The notes under the pieces are model-generated. The model saw nothing but the letters and a program-made list of their open reading frames with translations, was not told where the DNA came from and did not search any database. Shown here piece by piece: positions 45,295 to 55,900 of a stretch of DNA of 64,000 bases. The stretch covers positions 62,001 to 126,000 of the forward strand of contig MEQL01000012.1 of the NCBI GenBank assembly GCA_001770205.1, written 5' to 3'. This stretch comes from Bdellovibrionales bacterium RIFOXYD12_FULL_39_22 (GTDB taxonomy: Bacteria; Bdellovibrionota; Bacteriovoracia; Bacteriovoracales; Bacteriovoracaceae). Position numbers and translations under genes: made by a program. Every line of letters begins with the position of its first letter. Position 1 is the first letter of the stretch.

Positions 45295-47661
45295 TTAAGT
45301 CAATGTTCTACTTATTAAAGTTCTAACCCACTCTCCCCGCACAGTATATTTAAAGGAACCTTGAGCAAATTCTTCTGGTTCAAATTTTTCTAACGCCGAC
45401 ACTTCTACTTTTTTGCCTGTAATTACAACACGAGATAGATATTTCTTTTTTAGTGAATCTTTTGCTAACTCCAAATAAGTAATCCCCTCTTTTTTGCTTA
45501 AAGTAAAACGTAATCCTCTCTCCTTCAAATATGGCCAGTCATCGTTGATAACAAATGGTGAATCGAAAAGGTATTTGACCGATTTAAGCGCCAATGAATT
45601 ATTAAAAGAAGAGATCAATTCGCCATGTGGTAAAAAGTGGCCATTAATCTTCTCAACGTTATCGGGGTGGGCCAACAACTCACGCAACTTACCTGCCCCC
45701 TCTCGCTCAAAGGCCAAAGATAAAATATCATCACCGCATACCCAATAATTTTTTCCTTTTGTCGCTTCCACCGACGATCCACTAAAAAAGTAATAACTCT
45801 CTACTAATTCTGGAAAGCTCAGCATAATAGCACGCGCCAAGGCCTGTCCGGCATATTTTTTAGGAAGTCCAAGACAAGAGGGACCTATTTTAACATAAAA
45901 ATCAACTACCATTTGCGTCTCTCGCTTCTGACGTAATAGGTTCCTAATCGCCTCGTTGCGCACATTATCTTTCTTCTCGATATTTAGTGCTAAACTTCCA
46001 ATCTCTACATAATTACTATTTTTTAAAAAAGTCTCTTTTAAAAAATTATTTTTCAAACCCAAATCTACAGGGATCTCCACACCTTCTGAAAAATCCTGTC
46101 CCATAAAGTCTATAAACTTTTTTGAAATGATTGTGGAAATTTCATTATCATATACAAACTCGGAGGCCTTTAGAAAGGCCAATAGTTTATCCTGATGCTT
46201 CCAATTGGCCCGCACTAAAGTTTGCGAAACACTCCATTCCGCTAAACTCATTGACAAGCGAAACTCCAATCCGCTTTGAACAACAATTTTCTCCACCCGT
46301 TGAATGCTTTTTTCTAAAGTATTTATTTGCGGAATATGATCAAATGCCAGCGGAGTAAAAGGAAACCGAACCAGAGGCGTAATCGAAAAAATAACTCGCG
46401 TTTTATCACCATATTGTTCTCGCTTTTTCCTCACTAGCTCAACAAATTCTTCAAATTCAACATAATCCGCCTCTTCTTCTCGGCCAGTGGCCAGTAGAAA
46501 AATTTTCAACTCTCTCTGTCCATCTCGCAAAACTAGTTCTATTCCTTTTCGCAATAGCTCTTCTGTTAAATTTTTATTTAAAAAACGGCGCAATCGCGGA
46601 GAAATACCTTCTAATCCACAACTGATAATCGATTTTCCTAACAATTTCTGCGTATCCCAAAGTCCCAAGTCTAAGGCCAAATAGTCAAAGCGTTCAGACT
46701 TCAGCCCAATGGCCTTAAACAAGGCCAGTAATCCAAAAAGCAAAGGTTGTAACTCCTTGTACATGTTAAAACTAAAGCTAAAAAGGTCTATTCTCTCCAG
46801 GCCCATATTGGCCTTGGCACGTTTGGCGGAGGCCAACAACGAACTACACTCATAATCTTTATAAGGACGTTTCTCCCAGCTCTCCGCACAAAAAGAACAA
46901 AATCCTCGACAGCCAGAGCTTATTTTTAAGTGGCCCTCTCCCATACTCTCCTGATTATAAAGCACAGGACCTCTTTCATATTGCAATGCTGATTTAGCAA
47001 GCGCATAGCGCACTGGCCGCAATACATCCGGCAAAATTACACCTGGCAAGCATGCCAGCTGCTCTAAAATAGTATCTTTACTTTTTCTCTCCATTTTTCC
47101 TTGGGCCAGCCCGGCAAATAGTTTTTCAATGGTGGCCGGATCATCTCCGACAAAAACTAAATCCACTAACGAATTTTCTCCCCATAAAATCGGCGTCCAA
47201 AGTGCTGAGGCCCCACCTAAAATGATTAAAGGAAGATCGTCACGCTTCATCCTCTCTTGTTTATCTAAAGGAATTCCACTATGTCGCAACATCTGCGGCA
47301 AATTTATTATTTCCTGCACTATGGACAAAGAAAATGCTACTGCAAAAAATTCAGACATGGCCTTTTTACTTTTAGTTCCAAAAACCCAGGAAATATTTTC
47401 TTTCTCAAATATTTTGCGTTCTACTGCCGAGGGCAGATAGGCCAAATCAGGAAAAATATTATTATTACTAGCGGCCAACTGATATAGATATTGATGGGTA
47501 AAAGAGTTGGCAACATCAGCATAGGAAGAAGGCCGCACAATCAATAACGACATTGGACGATTTGCCATTTCTGAAAGAGGGAGCGTGTTTATCTCCTCCC
47601 CTCTGGCCCAAATACCACCATAGGAAAGACGATGATAATTCTCTGTAAACCACTTATTCAT
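45295..47661 (-). CDS. B12-binding-type radical SAM protein
   Basis: 788 residues. Residues about 30-200 resemble the cobalamin-binding-like N-terminal part of large radical SAM enzymes, including LPLIILGGASALW where family members have a GGP-type motif. The [4Fe-4S]/SAM motif follows at about 252 (GCRGFCSFCAESWEKRPY, CX3CX2C). The remaining ~400 residues include a radical SAM barrel and a C-terminal extension I cannot assign. The closest general type is the TIGR03960-like family; no reaction is claimed. Its ATG overlaps the cheW stop (ATGA), so it is made together with the chemosensory proteins, an unusual partner for this enzyme class. Confidence 0.78.
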   Translation of the reverse strand: MNKWFTENYHRLSYGGIWARGEEINTLPLSEMANRPMSLLIVRPSSYADVANSFTHQYLYQLAASNNNIFPDLAYLPSAVERKIFEKENISWVFGTKSKKAMSEFFAVAFSLSIVQEIINLPQMLRHSGIPLDKQERMKRDDLPLIILGGASALWTPILWGENSLVDLVFVGDDPATIEKLFAGLAQGKMERKSKDTILEQLACLPGVILPDVLRPVRYALAKSALQYERGPVLYNQESMGEGHLKISSGCRGFCSFCAESWEKRPYKDYECSSLLASAKRAKANMGLERIDLFSFSFNMYKELQPLLFGLLALFKAIGLKSERFDYLALDLGLWDTQKLLGKSIISCGLEGISPRLRRFLNKNLTEELLRKGIELVLRDGQRELKIFLLATGREEEADYVEFEEFVELVRKKREQYGDKTRVIFSITPLVRFPFTPLAFDHIPQINTLEKSIQRVEKIVVQSGLEFRLSMSLAEWSVSQTLVRANWKHQDKLLAFLKASEFVYDNEISTIISKKFIDFMGQDFSEGVEIPVDLGLKNNFLKETFLKNSNYVEIGSLALNIEKKDNVRNEAIRNLLRQKRETQMVVDFYVKIGPSCLGLPKKYAGQALARAIMLSFPELVESYYFFSGSSVEATKGKNYWVCGDDILSLAFEREGAGKLRELLAHPDNVEKINGHFLPHGELISSFNNSLALKSVKYLFDSPFVINDDWPYLKERGLRFTLSKKEGITYLELAKDSLKKKYLSRVVITGKKVEVSALEKFEPEEFAQGSFKYTVRGEWVRTLISRTLT

Positions 47662-48221
47662 CTGCTCTTTTTCTTAGGAATTTTTAATTCATCTATTGAA
47701 AGTATTTTTTCAAAATTTAAAAGCAAAATTAATTGCTTATTTGCTTCTTTAGCAATGCCTGCGATAAAATCCCTATTGATTTTACTTTGAGCATTTATTT
47801 TCGTTTCAATTTGATCCTTGTGCAATCCAATAACATCATTTACCTGATCAATAATTATTCCGATAGTAAGCTCATTAACTTGTGTGATAATAATGGAACT
47901 CATTTTCGCAGAACTACTGGTGGCCAGTAAATTTAGTTTGTTTTTTAAATCTATGACTGAAATTATTTTTCCCCGCAAATTAATTAGCCCTTTAAAATAG
48001 GACGGCACATTGGGAACTTCGGTAATATTATACATTCCTACAATCTCGCGAACTACCGATAGTAACATTCCATAACGTTCACCATTCAAGGAAAAAGTAA
48101 GATATTTTTTTAAGCCCAATGATTCATCTATAACTTGCGCATCTGCGGCCGCAATCGACGCTCCCAGATTAGAAACATTACTCACTTCGTTTTTTTCTAA
48201 TATTGCATCATTGCTATTCAT
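47658..48221 (-). CDS. cheW: CheW coupling protein of chemosensory operon 2
   Basis: 187 residues. About 40 N-terminal residues precede the CheW domain, which has YLTFSLNGERYGMLLSVVREI, NLRGKIISVIDLK and the final FEKILSIDEL strand. It links receptors to the CheA at 50747-52462. It follows the cheD-cheB fusion by 26 bases and overlaps the radical SAM start by four. Confidence 0.9.
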   Translation of the reverse strand: MNSNDAILEKNEVSNVSNLGASIAAADAQVIDESLGLKKYLTFSLNGERYGMLLSVVREIVGMYNITEVPNVPSYFKGLINLRGKIISVIDLKNKLNLLATSSSAKMSSIIITQVNELTIGIIIDQVNDVIGLHKDQIETKINAQSKINRDFIAGIAKEANKQLILLLNFEKILSIDELKIPKKKSR

Positions 48222-48247
48222 ATATCACCATACATCACTATATAAAC

Positions 48248-49873
48248 CTATCTGTTTAAATGCTTAACAATAAATTTGGGCATGTCCTGCAACGATAACA
48301 TCTCATCTACCGCTCCCAATTCGTAGGCAACTTTGGGCATTCCATAAACCACACAACTAGATTCATCTTGCGCAGCCGTTTTGGCCCCTAACTCTTTTAA
48401 TTTTAGCAACCCCTCTGCCCCATCTCGGCCCATTCCCGTAAGCAGCAACGCAATAACTTTTTTTCCTAACTTATCGTGCTGAATAAGTGAGTTAAACATA
48501 TAATCAACAGAAGGCCTAAATCTATTAACCGGCTCATCATCTGTTATCTTAATTATATATTTGCTATTTTGATAAACTACTTTCATATGCCGCCCACCGG
48601 GCGCAATAAAGGCCTGCGAAGCTTTTAAAACATCACCATCTTCTGCTTCTTTGACAGAAAATTTACATAACTGATTTAAGCGCTCGGCAAATGCTTTGGA
48701 AAATACCGGTGGTATATGTTGCGTAATAATAATTGGCGGAACAGTGTTTGGTAATTGTGTAAGTAAATCAGACAAGGCCTTTGTTCCTCCGGTAGATGCT
48801 CCTATCGCCAAAATATAATCATCTAAATTTTTACCGCTAACTACCAGCGGAGATTTGAAAGAGGCCAAATTATTTGCTTTACTGATACGTCCAACATACT
48901 TCGATGTATAAGCAGCAATAATTTTCTCATGCAACTCTCCAGATATATGCTGCAAATCTTCAAAGGCCGGCTTTTTCATATAATCAAATGCCCCCAGCTC
49001 TAGTGCCTCAAAAACTGGCCCAGACTCTAAATAATTCAAAGCAGAAATCATAATAGTTGGAATAGGTTTTTCTTGCATCATTTTCCGCAGAAAGGTAACC
49101 CCATCAACTTCCGGCATATTGATGTCTAATGTAATAACATCTGGCAATTCCTTGGCCATCAACGCTTCCGCCTCGGCCGCACTTTTGGCCTCGCCTATTA
49201 CTACTAATTTAGAATTCATTTCGATCATCTTTCGTAAAATCATCCTAATCGGAGTTGAGTCATCCACAATCATCACTTTAATTTTTGTCGTTGCCTTGAG
49301 AATATGCACTTGACGATCCGGCCCTATTTCCACTTGAGTTGCTTCACTGCATAGCGAACTCTCTTTCTCCTTATCTGCTAGAAGGTTTAACTCTATTTTT
49401 TTTATCTGAATTTCACCAGTCTCAGTAAAAAAACGCAACTGCCTTCCGAACTGCCCACCTATCGACTCTGCCACAATTTTAAGATTATAGCTTGCAATCA
49501 ATTCATGAGCCGCCTTAATATTTTCTTGCCCACTTGCCACAATTACCTTGCCCAGTCGCTGCTCTTTTCCAGCAGAAGTACCTCCCACTAACTTAAGAAC
49601 AAGGTTTTCAGGCCGAGAACCCCTTTTTTTAAATTCGCGAAGCAAATTGGGAATAGCAAAAATGGCCTGATTGTTATCTGTTGCATCCACTGGCCAAGTA
49701 GAATTATCTCCAGGCACTTTAAATTGACAGATTCCACCTACCCGTTTTACCAAATCAAAAACACATAGTGCAACACATGGCCCCAAAAACGTTTCAATAA
49801 TAGTAGACTCTTCGGCAAAAAATAGTTCACCGGACTTAAGATAATGTGTATTTATAGTTATGGCCTTATTCAT
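48248..49873 (-). CDS. cheB: CheD-CheB fusion: degenerate deamidase plus receiver-methylesterase
   Basis: 541 residues. Residues 1-165 are a CheD domain: GPCVALCVFD places the nucleophile Cys at 33, and GGTSAGKEQRLGK and ESIGGQFGRQL match later CheD motifs. The position of the catalytic His (17 after the Cys in CheD) is Gln50 in GGICQFKVPG, and the Thr six before the Cys is Glu27. A full CheB follows from about 195: receiver with VITLDINMP, and a catalytic domain with GASTGG, TQHIPP and GMGRDGAEG. The CheB part should be phosphorylated by CheA. The CheD part may bind receptors or CheB targets without deamidating. It overlaps cheR by eight bases. Confidence 0.9.
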   Translation of the reverse strand: MNKAITINTHYLKSGELFFAEESTIIETFLGPCVALCVFDLVKRVGGICQFKVPGDNSTWPVDATDNNQAIFAIPNLLREFKKRGSRPENLVLKLVGGTSAGKEQRLGKVIVASGQENIKAAHELIASYNLKIVAESIGGQFGRQLRFFTETGEIQIKKIELNLLADKEKESSLCSEATQVEIGPDRQVHILKATTKIKVMIVDDSTPIRMILRKMIEMNSKLVVIGEAKSAAEAEALMAKELPDVITLDINMPEVDGVTFLRKMMQEKPIPTIMISALNYLESGPVFEALELGAFDYMKKPAFEDLQHISGELHEKIIAAYTSKYVGRISKANNLASFKSPLVVSGKNLDDYILAIGASTGGTKALSDLLTQLPNTVPPIIITQHIPPVFSKAFAERLNQLCKFSVKEAEDGDVLKASQAFIAPGGRHMKVVYQNSKYIIKITDDEPVNRFRPSVDYMFNSLIQHDKLGKKVIALLLTGMGRDGAEGLLKLKELGAKTAAQDESSCVVYGMPKVAYELGAVDEMLSLQDMPKFIVKHLNR

Positions 49874-50750
49874 AATTTAACTTTCTATAAACAGATGATC
49901 CCAATGGAATTAAATTATGCTTAATTCCATTTAATGATTCGGCATGTCCTATGAACAAAATTCCTCCTGGTTCCAAGTGCGCTACCACATTATCAATAAC
50001 TTTTTGAATAACTGGCAGTTGAAAATAAATTAAAACATTGCGCAGAAATATAAAATCAAAGTTAATTTGAAATCCAACTAATGGTTCTATCAAGTTGTGT
50101 TGACGAAATCTAATTTTTTCTTTGAGAGAATCAACGACTTTGTACAATCCCACATTTTTTCCGGTACCGCGTACAAAACTAGATCGCAAGAACTCTTCTG
50201 GAATAGGGGCCATTTCATCTTCGCCATAAATGGCCGCTTCTGCTTTATGAATGACTTCTGTATCAATATCCGTTCCCCAAATTTTATAATCTAGGCCAGG
50301 ATGTTTGCACACAAAATCTTGCATAACCATGGCGATGGTATATACCTCCGGGCCGGTAGAGCAGGCGGCAGACCAAAAACTAACACCCTTTTTTTCTCCA
50401 CTCTTTCTCCGAGCAATTTCCGGCAAAAATTCATCTCGCAGTCTATTGAAATGTTCTACCTCTCTAAAAAAATCTGTTTTATTTGTAGTAAGAGCATTAA
50501 TAAAATTGCCCAATTCACTACTATTGTCTTTTAAATAATTCAAATAATCTGGGATGGTTTTTACGGCCAGAGCAAGCATTCGTTTGAATAGACGTGATTG
50601 CACCATTGATTTTTTATTTTCACTCAGGGAAATTCCGGCAACTTTTAATATTAGACTTCGAATAAATTGAAAAGACTCCTCATCTAAGGAATTATCTACC
50701 AAGTGATAACTAATAAATGGCCCTTCTTTTCGTTTGGCACTGTCTCTCAT
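49866..50750 (-). CDS. cheR: CheR methyltransferase of chemosensory operon 2
   Basis: 294 residues. Signature parts are LTTNKTDFFREVEHF, the SAM loop FWSAACSTGPEVYTIAM, and DFIFLRNVLIYF. It methylates receptors coupled to the second CheA. ATG overlaps the cheA stop by four bases (ATGA) and the gene ends inside the start of the cheD-cheB fusion, so the three are coupled. Confidence 0.92.
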   Translation of the reverse strand: MRDSAKRKEGPFISYHLVDNSLDEESFQFIRSLILKVAGISLSENKKSMVQSRLFKRMLALAVKTIPDYLNYLKDNSSELGNFINALTTNKTDFFREVEHFNRLRDEFLPEIARRKSGEKKGVSFWSAACSTGPEVYTIAMVMQDFVCKHPGLDYKIWGTDIDTEVIHKAEAAIYGEDEMAPIPEEFLRSSFVRGTGKNVGLYKVVDSLKEKIRFRQHNLIEPLVGFQINFDFIFLRNVLIYFQLPVIQKVIDNVVAHLEPGGILFIGHAESLNGIKHNLIPLGSSVYRKLNYE

Positions 50751-52462
50751 CCCAGGGCCTCTTTGTATAAGTCGACAATATCACCGACCTCCAAAATTAA
50801 GGCCACTGTTCCATCTGCCAAAATGGTTCCTCCAGCGATGGCCGGAAGGCCCTCAAGTTCTGCGCCCAGATTTTTAAAAACAATTCGCTGTTGAATTAAA
50901 ATGTCATCAACATGTAACAGATAGTTTTTATCATGATGTGCCACTAAAAAAAGAATGTCGTTGTTTTTATTACCTGCAACTTTTTGTTTGGGCGGCAAGT
51001 GAAATACTTCTCGTAATTCAATAATCGGATATACCGCATCTTTTACTTTTAAGATCTTTTCTCCCGTTCTAACGCTACGAGCATCTTGAAGAGAAGCATG
51101 ATGGATTTCTAGCACTTCCGAACTAGGCATAATATATTTTTTATTATCTACAACGATGACCATGCCATTAAAGATGGCCAAGGTAGGAGGCAGCTTAATA
51201 ACTGTTTTAGTTCCTTGTCCCTCAACACTCTTTACCTCTATGGTTCCATGCAACTTATCAATTGATTTTTTAATGGCATCCATTCCGACGCCCCGCCCGG
51301 AAATATCAGTAGCAACTTCGTTGGTAGAAAAACCACTAGCAAAAATAAAACTAATTAATTCTTTTTCACTAACATCTCTCCCTTCTTCCAACATTCCTTT
51401 TTGAATGGCCTTCTTTTTTATTCGTTCTAAATTTAATCCTCCGCCATCATCTTCAATAATCAAATAAAAGTATCGGCCACTATAAGAGGCACTCATTTTA
51501 ACCGTGCCATACTCTGGCTTTCCTGATTTTTGTCGCACTTCTTTGGACTCAATACCATGATCTACGGAGTTACGAATAATATGAGTCAGAGGAGACGAGA
51601 GCTCATCCAACATGGTCTTATCCAATTCAGTCTCCTCGCCTACACCAACAAAACGGACTGTTTTATTTAAAAATTTTGCAGTATCTCTTACCGTTCTCTG
51701 CATCTTATTAAATATATTTTTCAGTGATAACATTCGCAATGATATCGAATTTTGTTGTAACTCGTAGGTAATCTTATTCAATTGCATTATAGTGCGATGA
51801 ATAGCATCTGCATTCTTTATAATATCGTCCTTATAATGTTCTAATGATGATTGTAAAATAACCTGTTCACTAAAATCATTAAGCAGATCCTCTATTTTTT
51901 TAATTGGTAAGCGAATAAAATCATCATTCTTTTTTCCTTTAACCCCTCCTTCCTCTTCGCTGGAAGGATTATCCAAAATACGCTTAGATGGACGCTCCAA
52001 AAGTGTGGACTTAGACTTCATCTGTTGAATAGATTCAATTTGCGCTAAATTGTCTGCTGCTGACTTTTCTGCCAAAATAGAGTTTATACGATTAACAATC
52101 GCGGCCGTATCAATATGCGCACTTTTATTCTCTTTTAGTGTTCTAATAAATGTTTTTAACACATCATTAGATGCCAATAAAATATCTACCACATTGGCCG
52201 AAACATTGACTTCACTTTGCTTAATGCGAACTAATAAATTTTCAAACTGATGCGCAAAAGTGGAAAACTCTTCAAACCCAACTGCTGCTGCTGACCCCTT
52301 TATATTATGGGCCATACGCAAAATATCTTCAATTATTCGCTTATCGTTGGGATTTTTTTCTAGCTCTAAAAAACGCTTTTCTGTTTGCTCTAAAAAGCCA
52401 CAAGATTCGGCCAGAAATTCTTCTTGAATTTCAGCAACAAATTTTTGCTCGCCATCATCCAT
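50747..52462 (-). CDS. cheA: CheA kinase of chemosensory operon 2
   Basis: 571 residues, short for CheA. Hpt domain with H52 (MAHNIKGS), a brief linker with no P2 CheY-binding domain, P3 helices (DLLNDFSEQVILQSSLEH), a HATPase domain with HIIRNSVDHG, DDGGGLN and GRGVGMD, and one CheW-like P5 domain. No receiver is attached, and no separate CheY is in this operon. The only receiver here is that of the CheD-CheB fusion, so phosphate may go there or to a regulator elsewhere. It is the first gene of operon 2, 102 bases after the DUF486 gene, with a TATAAT box at 52491-52496 upstream. Confidence 0.92.
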   Translation of the reverse strand: MDDGEQKFVAEIQEEFLAESCGFLEQTEKRFLELEKNPNDKRIIEDILRMAHNIKGSAAAVGFEEFSTFAHQFENLLVRIKQSEVNVSANVVDILLASNDVLKTFIRTLKENKSAHIDTAAIVNRINSILAEKSAADNLAQIESIQQMKSKSTLLERPSKRILDNPSSEEEGGVKGKKNDDFIRLPIKKIEDLLNDFSEQVILQSSLEHYKDDIIKNADAIHRTIMQLNKITYELQQNSISLRMLSLKNIFNKMQRTVRDTAKFLNKTVRFVGVGEETELDKTMLDELSSPLTHIIRNSVDHGIESKEVRQKSGKPEYGTVKMSASYSGRYFYLIIEDDGGGLNLERIKKKAIQKGMLEEGRDVSEKELISFIFASGFSTNEVATDISGRGVGMDAIKKSIDKLHGTIEVKSVEGQGTKTVIKLPPTLAIFNGMVIVVDNKKYIMPSSEVLEIHHASLQDARSVRTGEKILKVKDAVYPIIELREVFHLPPKQKVAGNKNNDILFLVAHHDKNYLLHVDDILIQQRIVFKNLGAELEGLPAIAGGTILADGTVALILEVGDIVDLYKEALG

Positions 52463-52564
52463 AACGGCCCATCACTTTTGATAATAATTAATTATACTGC
52501 GCAAACCAGATATTTGTACTCTTTTTTAAAAAGAAGCAAATCCTTCAATGGCCGCCCGTTTTAA

Positions 52565-52918
52565 TCAGGCCTTCGGCCGTAGCATACTGATGGCAACTCC
52601 TATTACTATGAACAAAAAGGCCAGCAAGTCATATTTTGTGGGCCGCTCGCGCAGATAAAAAATACTAAAAATTGAAAAAACAAAAAAAGTTATAACTTCT
52701 TGCAAAATTTTCAATTGAGAGGCGGAAAAAACCGCATGGCCCCATCGATTGGCCGGCACTTGTAAACAATATTCAAAAAAAGCAATTCCCCAACTTGCCA
52801 CAATAACCAACCAAATAGAGCTGTTTTTAAAGCGAAGATGGCCATACCAAGCGAAAGTCATAAAAATATTGCTCAATATTAATAGAACTACCGTGCGCGT
52901 CCCTACCAGCAAATCCAT
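52565..52918 (-). CDS. DMT-family membrane protein (DUF486)
   Basis: 117 residues with four helices. FMTFAWYGHLRFK, WGIAFFEYCLQVPANRWG and QLKILQEVITFFVF are the marks of the DUF486 family, small relatives of drug/metabolite transporters. The transported compound is unknown. ATG has GAGGAG ten bases upstream, 21 bases after the metalloprotease stop, so the two are probably one transcript. Confidence 0.88.
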   Translation of the reverse strand: MDLLVGTRTVVLLILSNIFMTFAWYGHLRFKNSSIWLVIVASWGIAFFEYCLQVPANRWGHAVFSASQLKILQEVITFFVFSIFSIFYLRERPTKYDLLAFLFIVIGVAISMLRPKA

Positions 52919-52939
52919 AGCAAAAAAACTCCTCTAATC

Positions 52940-55900
52940 TTATGGTGCCAATCCAGGCATCATAGCGCGATAAATATCGTGCAGTTGATAGATAAATAAT
53001 AACTCATCATTTACCAATAAGCGAATTTGTTGTTTAACCTCTTCTGGTATTTCCTTGCTATAGGTTAAATCTTCAAAGTTTTTTACCTTCTCAAGCAATG
53101 CTTGAGAGAAGCGGCCACTGTTATCCTTTTCGCTGCCTGATGCAATTATCAAGCGGGAGCTGGACAGATCTTGATAGTACTTGGTTTTCTTATTTATACC
53201 ATGTCGCTCCAGCTCTTCATCTAAAATTGCCTTATTTTTTCGACACTCCGTTAAAATGCGAAGGCCCTCTTCGCGCGCTTTTAACTCTTCTTCTGAAAAG
53301 CGCTTACTTGCTTTTGCCCGCTCAATTAATTGAGCATATTCTTCGGTAGTGACAGGTGGATCATATGGCCATTCCATATTGGCAATCATCATCCGAATTG
53401 TCTCCAACGAAGATAGGGTTTGATTTAAAAGCTCTCGTCGTTTCTCATCCTCTTTGCTTACAGCATTAGCATTCATATTTTCTAGTTGTTTTAAATTTTC
53501 AACATAACTATTTAGTAATTTTATAATCTCCGTTTCTTGTGCTTTAATATTTCTTTTTTCTAACTCAACTATATAGTTATCTCTAAAGGCCATAACCTCG
53601 GTAGAAGATTTTAAATCTCTCTCTTCCAAAATCGGCTCAAATTTCTCACTCAAATCAGCAGACATCTCCAAATAGTTATTTTCCGCATTGCTAATTCTAT
53701 CTATCAAATAAGGATCCTCTACTACCTTGAAAGAAAAGTTAAAAGGGATGGCCAAATGATAAGTAGAACTATCAAAGATGTTTATCAGCTTGGCAGCAGC
53801 ATATGCCCGAAGGCCTTTGGACATAAACATCATACTATTTTCATCTTTTGATTCCCCTTGATACATATCATAAGGCCTAAAAATTCCCGAAATGGCCATA
53901 CGATAATCACGCACTAAGGTATCATCTTTTCCTTTCTTTTTTTGCATGTAATCAAAGTAGCTAATTCCCGAAGAAGCGTCATAATATCCTTCTCCGATTT
54001 CCTCTGAAATTGACTCCATTGTTAAAAAATCAACTGCTAGCATTCTATCCATCCCAGTACCAATAACTTTAACCTCTTCATCCCTATTCATCTCGTGTGC
54101 TGAGGGATATGAGTTATAAAGTGCACTCAAAAAGAAATTAACCGACAAATCAACGGCCTTATCCCAACTTTCTCCTTGTAAATTATTTTTCTCTTTGTAA
54201 TCGATAAATGATCGAAGGGGTAAAAAGTAGTTATTTCGCAAATGATAATAGTACATAGCATCAAAATACTGGGTATAATAACGCTTACCATATGGACTCT
54301 CTAAATTGCGAAGTACATATTCATCATGATAGGAATCGGCAATATCTTTGGCCACCTCGTAGGGAGTTGAGCCTTTATCAAAACGGTTGCATAGTGGATC
54401 GATATCCACATGCTGGTCAGTACAAAACTCATAGTCAAATTTAGTAAGTCTATTCTGCAAAGCATCTTTAGAAGAATCATTATACAAAAGATCAATCGCC
54501 GCAATATCATATTTCCCAGGACGATCAAGAAGGTGGGCCACATCCGCAGAATAATCCATAACGGAGGCCTGGCGAAATTTAAGCTCTCCCTTCTCATCCA
54601 AATCCGGATAGAAGTTTTTCTTATCCACCGAGGCCCTAAAGTTATGCCGCAATCCTAAATTATGTCCCATCTCGTGAGTGATGGCAAACAACATAAAGCT
54701 TTCGATAAATTCTTCATCACTCATTCCAAGCTCTGCCGCATCATCTAGCGCCATGGCCATTTTATCGCGATCATATAATCCCGAACAGTCTCGCCCTTCA
54801 TCTGCATGATCTGCATGATCTGCGTGATTAAGATGTTTATGCTCAGAACTTTTATTTCTTACCAATTGCGCAATATTTTTTCCCACAAGTCTATTAGAAG
54901 AAATAGCATTCATCAGTTCGGCCAAACTATTTTCTTCTTTGCTATTAAATTTAGCATTAAAGGAGAGATATTTTTGTTGCGTCTCTCTATCTGAATAACG
55001 TTGGGCCAAAGAGCGCAAATCTATTTTCTCCAAATGTTTAACAAGGCCTTTTTTATCTTCATCTTTTTTTATAGAAGATTCTACTACCGCCTTTACTTTT
55101 TCTTCCTTTACCAATTCTTTTTCTACTGGCCTCTTTTCCTCCGACATGGCCTTTTGCGTTGTATGCTTTTTGCTATCTCGCAGGTACCAAACATGTCTTA
55201 AAATGGCCCCTCCGTAGATCATGGTATCCGCATTTATAATTTCTCCGCTAAACGGATTATTAATCGATGGCCCAAATCCCAATGGTACCGAATCAAAGGG
55301 TTCCTCAATCCACTCCAACATAGAATAGCGTATATCCCCCAAACGCTGCGTACCATCACTCTCTTTTAGCTCTATAAAGTTATCTATTCCCAATTGCTTT
55401 TTAAAAACCTTATTCCACTCTTTCACTGCCTGATAGGCCAGATGTTTATACTTTGCACCATTACCAGAAGTCCAATTTTTTGAAAGATAATAGACAACTT
55501 TTTTTCGAGGATCTCGACGAACTAAAAGTGGTCGATCTTTTGTGACATAATTGTTATCTACCACCATCTGATCTTGAGTAAAGAATCCAACTTTATCTAA
55601 TATTCCCGCACTTACCTCTTTTCCTTTGTAGTCACTTTTTTCTACTGGCATAAAAGAGTAACGCACATTTACCAATGTAGAATTCTCTCCCTTACCTAGA
55701 CTGGCCCGTTTGAGGGCAGTAATATTAATAATATCTTTTAAAACCACTAGCTCACTAATTTCACCAGCAGATTCTAGACTTAAAAATTCACCATCTTGAT
55801 AGATTCCATATCCTTCGTAATAGTTTCCTCGATCTAATAATTCTTCATCGGTAAAGTCCACTATTGCATACTCGCGCTTATCCCAACTACGATCTTCTTC

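Noticed and set aside
52491-52518. TATAAT with TACAAA upstream as the promoter of chemosensory operon 2
   Set aside because: The -10 is perfect, but the -35 matches poorly; kept only as a remark under cheA and not as a feature.
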